From: Phytomonas francai
Taxonomy: Eukaryota; Euglenozoa; Kinetoplastea; Trypanosomatida; Trypanosomatidae
Length of the DNA: 64,000 bases
Reading direction: 5' to 3'
Assembly: GCA_001766655.1 (NCBI GenBank)
Contig: MJCC01000010.1
Coordinates: 185,201-249,200, forward strand
Below are positions 1-10,212 of this stretch, one piece after another. The notes under the pieces were generated by a model. The model saw only the letters and a program-made list of their open reading frames with translations. It searched no databases and was not told the origin of the DNA. Position 1 is the stretch's first letter, and each line of letters begins with the position of its first letter. The position numbers were made by a program, and so were the translations under genes.

Positions 1-1362
1 ACTTTTTCTTTGTTTCCCATTTTATTGCTACCAAATGAGAATGTAACTCTCAAGAGTGGAAGAAATAATGGCCGGCATTTGCATCGTATTTTCGGGTAAT
101 ACGTGATTTAAATGGTTAAGCCGTCCTGATAAAGTGTGTATATGAAACTTGGCTTAGAGGGGCTAAATTTAATATACAATGCAGGGTTTTTAGATATTTA
201 ATTCCTCTTTAATTGGTCTCTGGTGATGGTTCGGATGAAATGCATTGTTTTCTTGTGCGCCACCCTTTTACTTGCTATTGGAATCCCCTCATAATGCCGT
301 CTGGTTGCTCTTCTCTTTTTGTAGACCGAAGTTAGTCTAAGCTGGGGCCTGTTGCCTCCGCTTGCCCAACAAGGAAAGCAAAAGTCTTCTTGTCACAGCT
401 GCACTGGATTCAGTGTATTAGTCTAGTTTTGTTCCTTTTTGTGATGGCGATACCTGTGCAATGGGCGGGCTGAGTAATTGTCTCAGTGAGGCCTAAAATA
501 TATACCTTTCAAGACAAATTGAGTACCGCGAAATCACGAACAGGTGGGGTTCCTACTTCTGGCAATGCTTTTTCTTCTTCCGGGATTTCTTCTGTTGTAA
601 TGGAATCAACTCCGGAAACGGTGTCAAACCCGATGCCCTCTGCAAATCCCACCTCAGGTTTTCGATTACCCGCGAGGATTACTGATGAGTTGCACCATCT
701 GAGATTGAGATTCTGTTCGGGCATCGAGGAGGAAGCTGAAGAAGCGCATAGTATGGGTAAAAGAAGGGATTTCTGAGATTTTGGAGAGGGTGCCCCAGAG
801 CTGAATACGTCGTACTTGGCGCATGTTTTCCCTGATTCTTGTTTTTACTCTGTGGTTGTTCTTTTATCTGCTCAAGCATGGGGTCTAGGAGAACCATTTT
901 ACGGATTCTTTATCACTTTAACTTTTTTAAAAAATAGAGTTGATTTCATTATGATACGAAGACATTTGTTATTTTCTGAATTTATAAGAGGTATATATCT
1001 TATTTAGTTATACTATGGCATTTTAAAATATAATCTTAAATCAATGCATTTGATTTTCTTCTTTCACGCATCAGTAGCTTGGCTGGAATACAGTGATTTC
1101 AGCAAGGCCCGTGACAATTAAGTGCTTGAGGTAGTTTTCTGCGTAATCTACTAAATTGTACTAAAATATTTATAGAGAAAGATTGCGATTATTTCACCTG
1201 TATTTTAGCTTTATTGTACTATTGATCGTGCTATTTCTCTTGATTATTAAAATTTAGATTCTTCCCTTTAATCTTCTTCAATAAAGTCTAGGAGAGGGAC
1301 TTTGAAAAATTATATACACATATATGCATATATAATTATTTATTTCCGTGTATTTGTTTAAG
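1..1362. other. Intergenic / upstream region without a convincing gene
   Basis: AT-rich sequence with no supported gene. Open frames on both strands between about 486 and 897 are short and lack family signals; the + strand one opens at GTG. A pyrimidine-rich stretch at 1261-1279 followed by AG at 1285-1286 is a plausible trans-splice acceptor for the gene starting at 1363. The region may be the 3' UTR of a gene outside the window plus this spacer, or part of a strand-switch region; the window alone cannot decide. Confidence 0.6.
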
Positions 1363-4300
1363 ATGGAGGCGCCCATCGAAGTTCTTGTTTCTACGCTCTA
1401 CGGGCGTTTCCAAACCAGAGCTCATCCACATCGCGACAATACTTCTAATGTACTTCCATCTTTGCTTTTTAGTGTTGCGCTGGATACAGCACAATCCCTC
1501 AGCCCTGATGAGCGAAAGCGCCATTTGGCGCGTCTGTTGAATTCTTTGGAGGTTATTACTATCAGCACCATTTCTGACTACGCCCCGGCTGCTGTTTTGT
1601 GTGCAAGTGCGCTAATTGTGCTTCAGACGTCTCATTTTTTTCTTAACCAGCGTACTCTGCCTTCCATACAACACACATCGTCGGACGCAGAAACCCGTTT
1701 TGGTGCGATTATCCATTTTATCTTAAGCGCCCACCCACCCTTTCCGGAGGATATCATCGCAAGCACGTGCTACGGCTCCGCGCAGCTCATGTTACACAAT
1801 TGCTGCAGCACCGTGCTTCACTGTGCTTGCAGTTCACTGAATGCTACTTTAGACCACATGGGGATGAGGGTCCCGGCGACGATAGCTGTGGAGTTGCTTT
1901 CCTATTGCACCTCCCTTCTGGTGGATTTATGCCCTATCGAGCTCCGCGCTGAGACGATAACGGGCATTCTATCAGATACTTCCGTGAGAGCGGATGTAGC
2001 GGCTTTGGAACAACAAGAAAGGAAGCTCATTAACCCTTCTGAAAAGTTGAATTCACATTCGAAAGGAGTGAATGTAAGATCAAGGATAGATCTAGGGGAA
2101 GTGTGCAAATCTTCTGCATCTTTATTGACGCCGCCAGAGCATGAGGCTCGTTGTGCTCTAAAAGAAATAATTATTTCCTGCTGTTTTCGTACCTTGGGGG
2201 AGTCTGCTCAACTCTACCACGCTGATGTGGTTCTCACAGCCCTTCTTTGTCGCCGTGTTCTTATCCCCTTACTTTTGCTAAAGGATACAGACAAGGAAAG
2301 CCTACGGATCTTCGAGCCACAGCTCCATCAACTGCTTGAAGCACTTTACAGTGGGAAGGATCCCAATGCCGAGGACGTCGATGGAAGGCTTGAAAGCCAT
2401 CCAGTGAATCGAAGTGAGGTGATTGTCTTGATAGCTGCTCTTTTTGACTTTCTTTTTCGACGTAGCCGTTCTGGGGATATCGCAGCGGACTACCGATGCT
2501 CGTCGTTCCTATGGCGTGTATTACACCAAGGATTTTGGGACGCTCTCACCTCCGACACGGATGCTGGACGGCGGGCGAATATGCAGCTACGTGCGGAATA
2601 CCTCCTAAAGCGCATTGTACATCTCACCCATTCAGAGAAAATAGGAGGCTCCTCGGCGGCAGAAGTCACCACACGCTTTCGTGAGAGCAGAATGAAGCCC
2701 CGAAGTCTCAAAAGTGATGAATCTACTCGGTCCTTCGCTGTAGACATGCCATCGACAGGGTGTGCAGCACGTCGTGTTGTTCAATTTCATGAGTGGTTCA
2801 TCTGGGATTACGATCAGAGTTTTGCACAATGGGAACAATTTTTCCTTATTTTAGAGACCATGAAGGAGTTTGGCCTGCACATAATAGAACCTGCTTTGCT
2901 TAAGCTCGACAACTTTGTTAAGCAGGCGTTTGTTTCAGTGGGACCGGGCGTTGCGAGTAAAGCCAACGATAAAACCAGTAGCATCGCTACTAATTTGACA
3001 GGTGGGAGTGAAAATACAAATCAGGTACCCTTTTTTTCGCCGTCCCATACACAATCCATGCTTCATCCTGTCTGGATTGAGATACTTTTTCTGAAACTTA
3101 TTCTTCATCCCAACCTTGGTGTGCGTAAGCTGGGACTGCGGCGGGTATGGTGCTTGCCGTTATCAATTTTACGGGAGTTTTCATCAGAATTTCTTTTCCA
3201 TTATGTATTCCAAAGCTCTACAGATCCAAGGTTGTGCTCAGACCTCGATCGCATCCCAATTACTACGACTTTTCTAGAAACCCCTGCCTTTGAGGGGGTG
3301 GAAGAGAAGGCACTAATAAGCATAGAGCCCCTTATGCAAGAGGTTGAGCGCTTTTACTGCATCCTTTTTACAGCACATCTGCGCTCGGCAGAAACCCGTG
3401 CAGCTGCCTTGTGCCGTCTTCTTGATACCGCATCAGAGCAGACGTCACGCTATACCACAACGGTTTTGGTGAGAACTTTGCACACACTGGCGGAAGCTCT
3501 CTATATCGAGGCGAAGGCTTGCCCAAAAGCAGCACGCTGGACGACTGAGATGGCGCTTGATGAGGCGGTCCTTGAACGACTTTCCGCCCTCATGCACAAC
3601 TCCTTTCAGGATAATGTACCTTTTTGGCTGTCTGTGCGCATGACGTGTATCGGTTTCTCGACTTTGCTCACACTAGCGTCCATCGATCCATCGACTTTTC
3701 GATCATGTGCGTCGTTTTGGTCCTTACTGTGTATGTGCGGCCCTCTTGGCAGATGCGGTGGGCATCAGGCCTCTCGACTCGATGCATATGGACGATACGG
3801 ACGGATTGGTTCTGGCGTCGATGTACGCTTCCTAAGCGCTAGGCTTATAAGCCATGCAAAACACGTGACGCGCAGCGAACAGGAAGCTGAAAACGTCGGT
3901 GGAGGACCTCAGGAGTTGCCTCCAGCATGGTTGGTTTTCATACATGATTTTTTACAGACTCACAATATGTTGGAACGCACTAAAGCACTCTTGGCACGCG
4001 CATCAGCTTACGGTTCGAGCTTTGATGAAGTTTCTGTGAAGGAACATTTCTTCCTGTTGGGCGTGCTTCTTCACACAGGTTACCCGGAAGATGAACAACT
4101 CGCTCAACGTATTCTTGTGGAGGTTATGGAAAATGCCGCTTCGTATCGTACTCGAGCATACTCGAGTGTCGGAGACTTTCTCACGTCGCTTTCAGCTCTT
4201 GTGGAGGTGCATCATGAATTTGGAACTATCCCCTGCGCGCATCTACTTTCTATTTCTGCATTAGTTGATATAAGGGGCACAGTGAATACTCGTGCCTTCA

Positions 4301-7230
4301 GTGCCCTGATGTGGGGGCAGCGTGTTATCGAAGATTTCGAGCCAGCAGGCTTTTCCTTTGAGGAAGGGAAAACCAACGAGGAGGTGATGTTGCTGCATAC
4401 GGCTAATTGGGATATTATGACTGCAGCAGTTGTTACGATTTCTGAAATTGTCTTAAAGCAATCAGCAGATCAGGCGGAGGAGTTGCTCAAAATTTCTGAA
4501 TGGACGCACCATCTAACCTATTTTATCGAGGAATGTGGGGTGCGCTTCAGCCGCTACCAGTATCTCAAGAATTCTTATAAGAACTCCAAATTCCAGGGCA
4601 AGAGAGACACTATGGTGAGCTCGACAACGGACACCGATGAGGCGCTTCTTGGGCTGCAGATGGCGCACATTGTTCTCGCCCGTAATGCATCTCGTTTACT
4701 CCAGAGCAACGTGTGCAGCTTGGTCTGCCGTCCGCGAGGCCACAAATGGCCGGACGACGACACCCTGAAGGAGCTGATGCCGGAGTTTGCCGAGATTAGG
4801 TGTTTCCTGAGTCTAAACCCGAGCAAGGCTGCGTCTCTCATTAAAAAACTGTCTGATTCCCTTACGCAGCACCCCCTTTCAGGTGCGACTTTGTGCACCC
4901 TCTCAGATAGCACATCCCAGGTCCTCCTTACTGAGCACGCCCGTTGTGTGTATGATACAATTTCCATTCTCTGCGATTGCGTGGTGAGTGACGAGGAGGT
5001 ATATCACAGTATCGTACAGCACCTTGAGCTATTCAGCATGAAGCAGGTAGATCAGTGCTGGACTGGAAACCTCTCTGCGGTTTATGAAATACTTACCTGG
5101 GTAGCTGCTTGCCCAGACTCCAATCTCGTCGACCATGCGGGTATATTGAGTACGATGTTTGAACACGTCTCCGATGTTGGTGCACGCGAGCATGCGCGAG
5201 TTTCCTCAATTGCCTTTAGTGCACTTCATCATGTTATGCCTCATAAACCTGAGCTTGTTGCTCAAACACTAAAAAGTATGTTTGGGATGGATGCCGAGTC
5301 AGAGCGGCTTATATTTTTCGCTTCATCAACAGTATCTTTGCAGGTTCTGGTCGACGCGCAGAGGAACTGGCCATACCTCCAAGATGCCCTTCTACATATC
5401 ACAGTCTTTTTTAATCCGGGCCGCGATGAGGAGGAGGGTGAGTCTACGTTGGCCATCACGGAGCCGCTATTGTGGGCTTGGCCGAATGAACTGCGTGAGT
5501 TGTACCCGCCTACGGTGCGTTTGTCTACTGTGGGCCGCGCGCTCGCGCTATCTACGATTCTCTACTCTTGCGCCCAGAACCCCGAGCTAGCGCACACATT
5601 CTGCCTCGAGTTGCTCCGGTTAAATGTGCACAACCCAGTAGTAGCGCATGAGCCCTGCATGCCAAACTCCCGGACGCACCGCGTGCGTCTTCGGCTCTGG
5701 CAGCTTTTATGCGCCATGCTACCCTTTCTCCCTGTAGATGATCACGCTCGGGTGAGCTCCGTGCTAGAGGTGGTTTTGCGAGAGTGTGTGCCCATCAACA
5801 ACCTCGGCAGTGTACGTCGGTTAATGGAGCTCTTTACAATCAGGTTGCTCCAACACGCGCCGGGCCTATCCCAGCTCGTTATTAGGGCCTTGGGGGACTA
5901 CAACCTTCGCCCTCAGGCCTGCGGCACCTACGTGCTCGTCGCCTGCCATGCCTTATTGCACCTTGAGAAGTTGGAGGCTCAACTTGGCAACGATGACACA
6001 GCTATAACTGGTTTTCGCGAATCCCTTCTGCATCGAGTTCTTCAGCAATGTACATCAAACCAGCATTTGCTCCGTATTATTAGTCATATTGGGATTCATA
6101 GGGTCTGTCTTCTCCGGAGAACTCTCGGGAAGCCTATTTTTGAAGAGGTCAAGGCAATCTTCGAATACATCGCGAACGCCGAGGATCACATCAAATTCAG
6201 ACGAAAATACGAGGATATCCTTTTTTACAACACAGAGGAAGCGTGCACGCCGCATAGTATTTTCTGTGTTGTGCGCAAGGATGGCAATTCAGTGCTGCGG
6301 GAAAGTATCCCAGCAGCAATGTTTGAACGGATTCGTTTTTTGGAGACGGAAACGTGTTGTCTAACAGGCGTTATGAATCCTGTGGAGAGGCTACGATGGC
6401 GTCGCTTGTGGAGCCTCTCCTCTTGCACTTGTCTTGCAGCCGATTCGCCCCCAACGCCGCATAATTCTGTCCACCATCGCCTAACTGACGTCTTCAGAGA
6501 CTTTCCTTACATCCCCCACACAGAGACCCCCGCGGATGGCTACCTAGATTACACCGCAGAGGTCAAGGAGTTCTTGACGACAGATTCTTCACCTTTGTTG
6601 GGTGAGGGACTTTTTGCTGACGGTGTCGAACACTGCAACGCGGAGGATATCCAGAAAAAAGTCACCTCCTGGTGGAATAGCGAGGTCTACAACCAGCTCC
6701 ACCCGCGCGCCGCGCATGGCGACCACCAGCGCCAATCCCTCGTCGTAGTTGGCACCCTTCTTGAGAACCCTGTCAACATTGCGGGGCTATGCCGCTGTGG
6801 TGAAATCTTCGCCGTTGAGCGGATTATCATACCAGAGAAAAAGGTGTTTGAGCATCCTCACTTCGTGGCGACAGCGCGCAGCGCAGAGTTATGGATTCCC
6901 TGGCAGGAAGTACGACCGAAGGATTTACTATGCTATCTTGCCTCTATGCAGCGTGAAGGATACACGGTCATCGGGATTGAGCAGACATCTAGGAGTGTGT
7001 CCATGGCGAGCTACCAGTTTCCATCCCGCGCGGTGGTGGTGTTGGGTTCAGAGGGTCATGGGATCCCGGCCGCCATCATCCCCTTGCTTGATGTGTGTGT
7101 CGAAATACCACAGTATGGGTTGATACGTTCCTTGAACGTGCACGTCACGGGCGCGATTGTAATGTATGAATACACGAGACAACATTTAATGACAAAGGAT
7201 CAAGGCTCGGATAATGGTGTAAAAACATAA
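1363..7230 (+). CDS. TRM3: TRM3/TARBP1-type tRNA (guanosine-2'-O-) methyltransferase
   Basis: Protein of 1955 residues. The last ~150 residues form a SpoU-type SPOUT methyltransferase domain. Motif 1 has N1802 followed by a Gly and Arg (NIAGLCR). Motif 2 is VVVLGSEGHGIP around residues 1891-1902. Motif 3 is QYGLIRSLNV from residue 1917. The ~1800 residues before it are helical and HEAT-like, as in yeast Trm3 and human TARBP1, which methylate the ribose of G18 in tRNA. The family assignment is firm; the G18 target is inferred from the family. The reading frame is open from a GTG at 1348, but the first in-frame ATG at 1363 fits a eukaryote. The protein is longer than yeast Trm3 (about 1400 residues) and TARBP1 (about 1600). 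Confidence 0.85.
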   Translation: MEAPIEVLVSTLYGRFQTRAHPHRDNTSNVLPSLLFSVALDTAQSLSPDERKRHLARLLNSLEVITISTISDYAPAAVLCASALIVLQTSHFFLNQRTLPSIQHTSSDAETRFGAIIHFILSAHPPFPEDIIASTCYGSAQLMLHNCCSTVLHCACSSLNATLDHMGMRVPATIAVELLSYCTSLLVDLCPIELRAETITGILSDTSVRADVAALEQQERKLINPSEKLNSHSKGVNVRSRIDLGEVCKSSASLLTPPEHEARCALKEIIISCCFRTLGESAQLYHADVVLTALLCRRVLIPLLLLKDTDKESLRIFEPQLHQLLEALYSGKDPNAEDVDGRLESHPVNRSEVIVLIAALFDFLFRRSRSGDIAADYRCSSFLWRVLHQGFWDALTSDTDAGRRANMQLRAEYLLKRIVHLTHSEKIGGSSAAEVTTRFRESRMKPRSLKSDESTRSFAVDMPSTGCAARRVVQFHEWFIWDYDQSFAQWEQFFLILETMKEFGLHIIEPALLKLDNFVKQAFVSVGPGVASKANDKTSSIATNLTGGSENTNQVPFFSPSHTQSMLHPVWIEILFLKLILHPNLGVRKLGLRRVWCLPLSILREFSSEFLFHYVFQSSTDPRLCSDLDRIPITTTFLETPAFEGVEEKALISIEPLMQEVERFYCILFTAHLRSAETRAAALCRLLDTASEQTSRYTTTVLVRTLHTLAEALYIEAKACPKAARWTTEMALDEAVLERLSALMHNSFQDNVPFWLSVRMTCIGFSTLLTLASIDPSTFRSCASFWSLLCMCGPLGRCGGHQASRLDAYGRYGRIGSGVDVRFLSARLISHAKHVTRSEQEAENVGGGPQELPPAWLVFIHDFLQTHNMLERTKALLARASAYGSSFDEVSVKEHFFLLGVLLHTGYPEDEQLAQRILVEVMENAASYRTRAYSSVGDFLTSLSALVEVHHEFGTIPCAHLLSISALVDIRGTVNTRAFSALMWGQRVIEDFEPAGFSFEEGKTNEEVMLLHTANWDIMTAAVVTISEIVLKQSADQAEELLKISEWTHHLTYFIEECGVRFSRYQYLKNSYKNSKFQGKRDTMVSSTTDTDEALLGLQMAHIVLARNASRLLQSNVCSLVCRPRGHKWPDDDTLKELMPEFAEIRCFLSLNPSKAASLIKKLSDSLTQHPLSGATLCTLSDSTSQVLLTEHARCVYDTISILCDCVVSDEEVYHSIVQHLELFSMKQVDQCWTGNLSAVYEILTWVAACPDSNLVDHAGILSTMFEHVSDVGAREHARVSSIAFSALHHVMPHKPELVAQTLKSMFGMDAESERLIFFASSTVSLQVLVDAQRNWPYLQDALLHITVFFNPGRDEEEGESTLAITEPLLWAWPNELRELYPPTVRLSTVGRALALSTILYSCAQNPELAHTFCLELLRLNVHNPVVAHEPCMPNSRTHRVRLRLWQLLCAMLPFLPVDDHARVSSVLEVVLRECVPINNLGSVRRLMELFTIRLLQHAPGLSQLVIRALGDYNLRPQACGTYVLVACHALLHLEKLEAQLGNDDTAITGFRESLLHRVLQQCTSNQHLLRIISHIGIHRVCLLRRTLGKPIFEEVKAIFEYIANAEDHIKFRRKYEDILFYNTEEACTPHSIFCVVRKDGNSVLRESIPAAMFERIRFLETETCCLTGVMNPVERLRWRRLWSLSSCTCLAADSPPTPHNSVHHRLTDVFRDFPYIPHTETPADGYLDYTAEVKEFLTTDSSPLLGEGLFADGVEHCNAEDIQKKVTSWWNSEVYNQLHPRAAHGDHQRQSLVVVGTLLENPVNIAGLCRCGEIFAVERIIIPEKKVFEHPHFVATARSAELWIPWQEVRPKDLLCYLASMQREGYTVIGIEQTSRSVSMASYQFPSRAVVVLGSEGHGIPAAIIPLLDVCVEIPQYGLIRSLNVHVTGAIVMYEYTRQHLMTKDQGSDNGVKT

Positions 7231-7601
7231 GGATAACCCTTAATTAATTACCAGTGTAGGCAATTTGTTAAATATAATATACAGACGCTGCTGTCCAATT
7301 AATTTTTGAGATTAGGAGTGATGAGAAAAAAGAAAAAAGAACATGCTTTTTTTCTTTTTGGCTCCTTAATATGGAATTTTTTTTTTGAATCTACAAACTA
7401 TCTCTACTGCGCTGAATTGTAGCTATACAGCACTAAAAGTGAAAAGAATCTCCTCTTATCGTTGGCTTCCCGAACTCATATTCGGTTTGTTTTGTTTGGT
7501 ATCTTAGGCTCAGCACTAGCATTGTGCGGGTAACTCATTATTATTTCGTTTCGTTTTGCTGCCATTGCTGCCTTTCAAAATCTTTAGTGCTCTCTTCTGC
7601 G
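7231..7601. other. Intergenic spacer with probable splice acceptor
   Basis: AT-rich spacer of 371 bases. A pyrimidine-rich stretch at about 7540-7584 ends in AG at 7586-7587, only 14 bases before the ATG at 7602. This would give the SOD mRNA a very short 5' UTR. Confidence 0.5.
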
Positions 7602-8516
7602 ATGCTTCGTCGAGCTTTTGTGCCTAGCGTCGTCAGCGCGGCACCTGCGACGACTTGCATTGCTGCTGCCGCCTTGCAGGTACAAAGCCGCACAGGCCTT
7701 GTCATGCACACTCCGAAAGCTGACGTCACTCTCGGCCGCTTCGACTTTATGGAGCAGTACAACAATTTTCGCGATCGTTCCGGTCGAGTTCCTGACCATT
7801 ATGTGGACAAATATCGGGCAACCTACTGGCGTGTTGATGAGTACATTCGCCGCTCAGAGGATTACATTCAATCTCAGGGGTTTTTCTATTTACCAACACT
7901 TGACTTTCCTTGGTACAAGGGCTGCTTGCCTCTGTTTTCTTCATATCAAATTCGCGTTCATTACGGTCGCCACCATCGAGCCTACGTCGAGAAGCTGAAT
8001 CAATTGATCGAGGGCACAAGCTTGTATGGTCTACAGCTAGACGAACTCATTAAAAAAAGCCACGATGATTCTAGGCTCATCGGGGTCTACAACAACGCAG
8101 CGCAGCACTTCAACCACTGCTTTTTTTGGAAGTGCATTCAGCCATATGGCAGCAATATTCCACCGGACTTATTGGCGGCAGTATGTAAGCAATACGGATC
8201 GTTGGATGCTTTTGAGGAGAAGTTTATCACTGCTGCTCTAAACTTGTTTGGAAGTGGGTGGGTGTACTGGGTGTACGATAAAAAAGCAGAGGTGTTTGAT
8301 ATTCTCTCATTGAGCAATGCGGGCTGTCCGCTAGTGGATTACGATCTCGTTCCACTCTTGTGTGTGGATGTGTGGGAGCATTCCTATTACATTGACTATG
8401 AAAACGATAGGGCAAAGTATTTATCCAAGTTCTTTGATGTTGTAGACTGGCATTGGGCAGAGCGTCACTGGAAGCGTGCAACGAATCAGGAGTATCATGA
8501 GATGAAATACTGGTAG
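7602..8516 (+). CDS. Iron superoxide dismutase family protein, N-terminally extended
   Basis: Protein of 304 residues whose last ~190 form a complete Fe/Mn superoxide dismutase domain. All four metal ligands are visible: H120 (HYGRHH), H172 (NHCFFW), D256 and H260 (DVWEH). The Gln in YNNAAQ before H172 is typical of the iron form. The fold normally spans about 195 residues; here about 110 precede it. The first ~30 are Arg/Ala/Ser-rich and look like a mitochondrial targeting sequence. The rest is Tyr/Arg/Asp-rich and unlike other SODs I know. The frame extends upstream to a GTG at 7524, but the ATG at 7602 begins the targeting-like segment. Intact ligands favour an active enzyme, but a structural role is possible, since SOD-fold proteins are part of some mitochondrial ribosomes. 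Confidence 0.85.
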   Translation: MLRRAFVPSVVSAAPATTCIAAAALQVQSRTGLVMHTPKADVTLGRFDFMEQYNNFRDRSGRVPDHYVDKYRATYWRVDEYIRRSEDYIQSQGFFYLPTLDFPWYKGCLPLFSSYQIRVHYGRHHRAYVEKLNQLIEGTSLYGLQLDELIKKSHDDSRLIGVYNNAAQHFNHCFFWKCIQPYGSNIPPDLLAAVCKQYGSLDAFEEKFITAALNLFGSGWVYWVYDKKAEVFDILSLSNAGCPLVDYDLVPLLCVDVWEHSYYIDYENDRAKYLSKFFDVVDWHWAERHWKRATNQEYHEMKYW

Positions 8517-9297
8517 AGAGTTTGGGAAATATATAAAGGCATTAGAAAATTTCTTTTTGTAGAATAGTAATGTGTTAGATATCATTTCTTTTTAGTTTTA
8601 TGGAAATAGTATATCTAGTAGCATAGCCTCACTTTCGATCCTTAGTTAGATTTATCGTGTTCACTTCGTGAATTAAGGGGGAAAACACAGTCATATAGTT
8701 TTCATCAGATTAGCTTGCTACATGTTTTCTGTGAATTTGTGGGTGAATAAAATGAAGCTTTTTCTTTTTTGCTTGGTTGATTTCTGGTTCTACTATTTTA
8801 AGCTCGGTACAGCTTTGGGTATTTCTTTTTTTCTATATGAGAAGATTCCAAAGTACATGTACTACTATACCAGTATTCCGATTTGTAGGGATGATCTTTC
8901 AATTGTTGTTTCATTGGTTAACCTAGGATAACACATATGCGTTCCAGAGGGTTGCTTTCATGTTATTCTTTGTTTTCCCATTTCGAGGATGGACTACGGA
9001 AGCCGTGGAGTTCATAAATTCTTAGTACGGATGGAAAAAATGTGAATAAAGGGGATGTATGAACGCTCAATGAGGGCAGAAGGAATTTTTTTATCTTCCT
9101 GATAATCTAAATCTACACCTACAAAATTTTCCTAAAAGGAGACAGATAGATCAAACAAACATTAACACCATTATTAGCATAGTATTTAGTTAGCAGGTAA
9201 AACGTAGTATTTTTTATATTAGTACTTTTGATTTTCTGCATATCTCCCTTTGATTTTGAACCGCAAGTGAGGAGAAAATATAGATATACACATTAAC
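8517..9297. other. Intergenic spacer
   Basis: AT-rich sequence. A 69-codon frame at 8722-8931 is hydrophobic only because of AT-rich codons and is not supported. T-rich stretches at about 9085-9101 and 9212-9255 precede AG dinucleotides, including 9266-9267, and could direct splicing of the next gene. Confidence 0.5.
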
Positions 9298-10212
9298 ATG
9301 ATGCGACGTAGCATTATTTTCCTCAGCGGGGGGATGAAAGAGTACCACGAATGGCACCTCCACGAGCCTCTTCTCCAAAATTATGAGGGGTGGCGTATCC
9401 TTGACAACCCCAAATACGAACGCAAGCTCGATGCCTACACCTATGATATCGCCGGTTGTGTACGCCACCTCGACCCGATCATCGACGATCCTCGGCTCAC
9501 CCACAAGCAGCGCGTCTGCCGCCTTTACCGATGGGCCCTCAAAGAGCTTCAGATGTGGATGATCCAGCTTAACGCGCACAAGCTCAACTTAGCCTACAAA
9601 GTAGTACGCCGCCGCTTTGAGCGGTATCGCTACGTCACGGACCCCGCGACCTGCGACATGATGGTGCGCCAGACCCAGAAGTACCTGCGCGAGAACGCCA
9701 ACTTCCACTTCCTCCGCCGCAACAACGGCTCCCCGTGGAGCACGTACACCCTGGCGAACCCGCTTTTCCACCCCGACAACACCCTCGTCTACGACCACTG
9801 GACGCACCCGGAGGTGATGTGGTACGACGACGCGAAGCTGCACCGCTGGAACGCGCACCACCCGATGTGCGCCGGTGCGAGCGAGATGTCGGGGCGCTTT
9901 GGCGACATGGACGTCGCGCCCCATCTGCGGTGGGTAACCTGGACGCTTTCGGGGCTCGTGCTCGGCGTCTCGCTCTATCACTTTCTCGGCGGACCCTTGG
10001 TCGATGAGGACAAGAACTTTGAGAGGTGGTGCAGGCATTTTGATGAAAGTCTCGCTGGTGCGATGTACGCGGCTGAGCGCAACTCTCGAGCGAAGGTCAG
10101 CTTACCTGGATTTGACTGGGACCGGGTTATGGGCAAGACCGAACCTAAGAAGGGATACCATCTCTATGATATTGCGTACCAAGATCCTGCTAACTACAAA
10201 GCCGCGAGTTGA
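9298..10212 (+). CDS. NDUFB9: NADH:ubiquinone oxidoreductase (complex I) LYR subunit, NDUFB9-like, with C-terminal membrane segment
   Basis: Protein of 304 residues starting at tandem ATG codons. Residues about 65-95 hold an LYR motif (L76-Y77-R78) in the context LTHKQRVCRLYRWALKEL, which closely resembles the start of animal NDUFB9, a LYR subunit of the complex I membrane arm. The following RRRFE region and the Trp/His/Pro-rich region at about 140-190 also fit NDUFB9. Animal NDUFB9 is about 180 residues and has no membrane helix. This protein adds ~65 residues before the LYR region and, after it, a predicted membrane helix at about 212-231 with a charged tail. It probably sits in the mitochondrial inner membrane. 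Codon GC is very high from about 9640 to 9990. Confidence 0.75.
   Translation: MMRRSIIFLSGGMKEYHEWHLHEPLLQNYEGWRILDNPKYERKLDAYTYDIAGCVRHLDPIIDDPRLTHKQRVCRLYRWALKELQMWMIQLNAHKLNLAYKVVRRRFERYRYVTDPATCDMMVRQTQKYLRENANFHFLRRNNGSPWSTYTLANPLFHPDNTLVYDHWTHPEVMWYDDAKLHRWNAHHPMCAGASEMSGRFGDMDVAPHLRWVTWTLSGLVLGVSLYHFLGGPLVDEDKNFERWCRHFDESLAGAMYAAERNSRAKVSLPGFDWDRVMGKTEPKKGYHLYDIAYQDPANYKAAS

Noticed and set aside
509..724. 71-codon minus-strand frame near the window start
   Set aside because: Starts with ATG and is fairly protein-like, but it is short, has no family signal, and would be the only minus-strand gene.
1348..1362. GTG-initiated extension of the TRM3-like gene
   Set aside because: Nuclear eukaryotic genes start at ATG; the ATG at 1363 is five codons downstream. 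The same reasoning applies at 7524, 21156, 39104 and 53359.
8722..8931. Hydrophobic 69-codon frame in a spacer
   Set aside because: Composition follows AT-rich sequence; no splice tract close to its ATG and no homology signal.
9589..10038. 149-codon antisense frame inside the NDUFB9-like gene
   Set aside because: Shadow of a GC-rich coding stretch; Val/Arg repeat-like composition.
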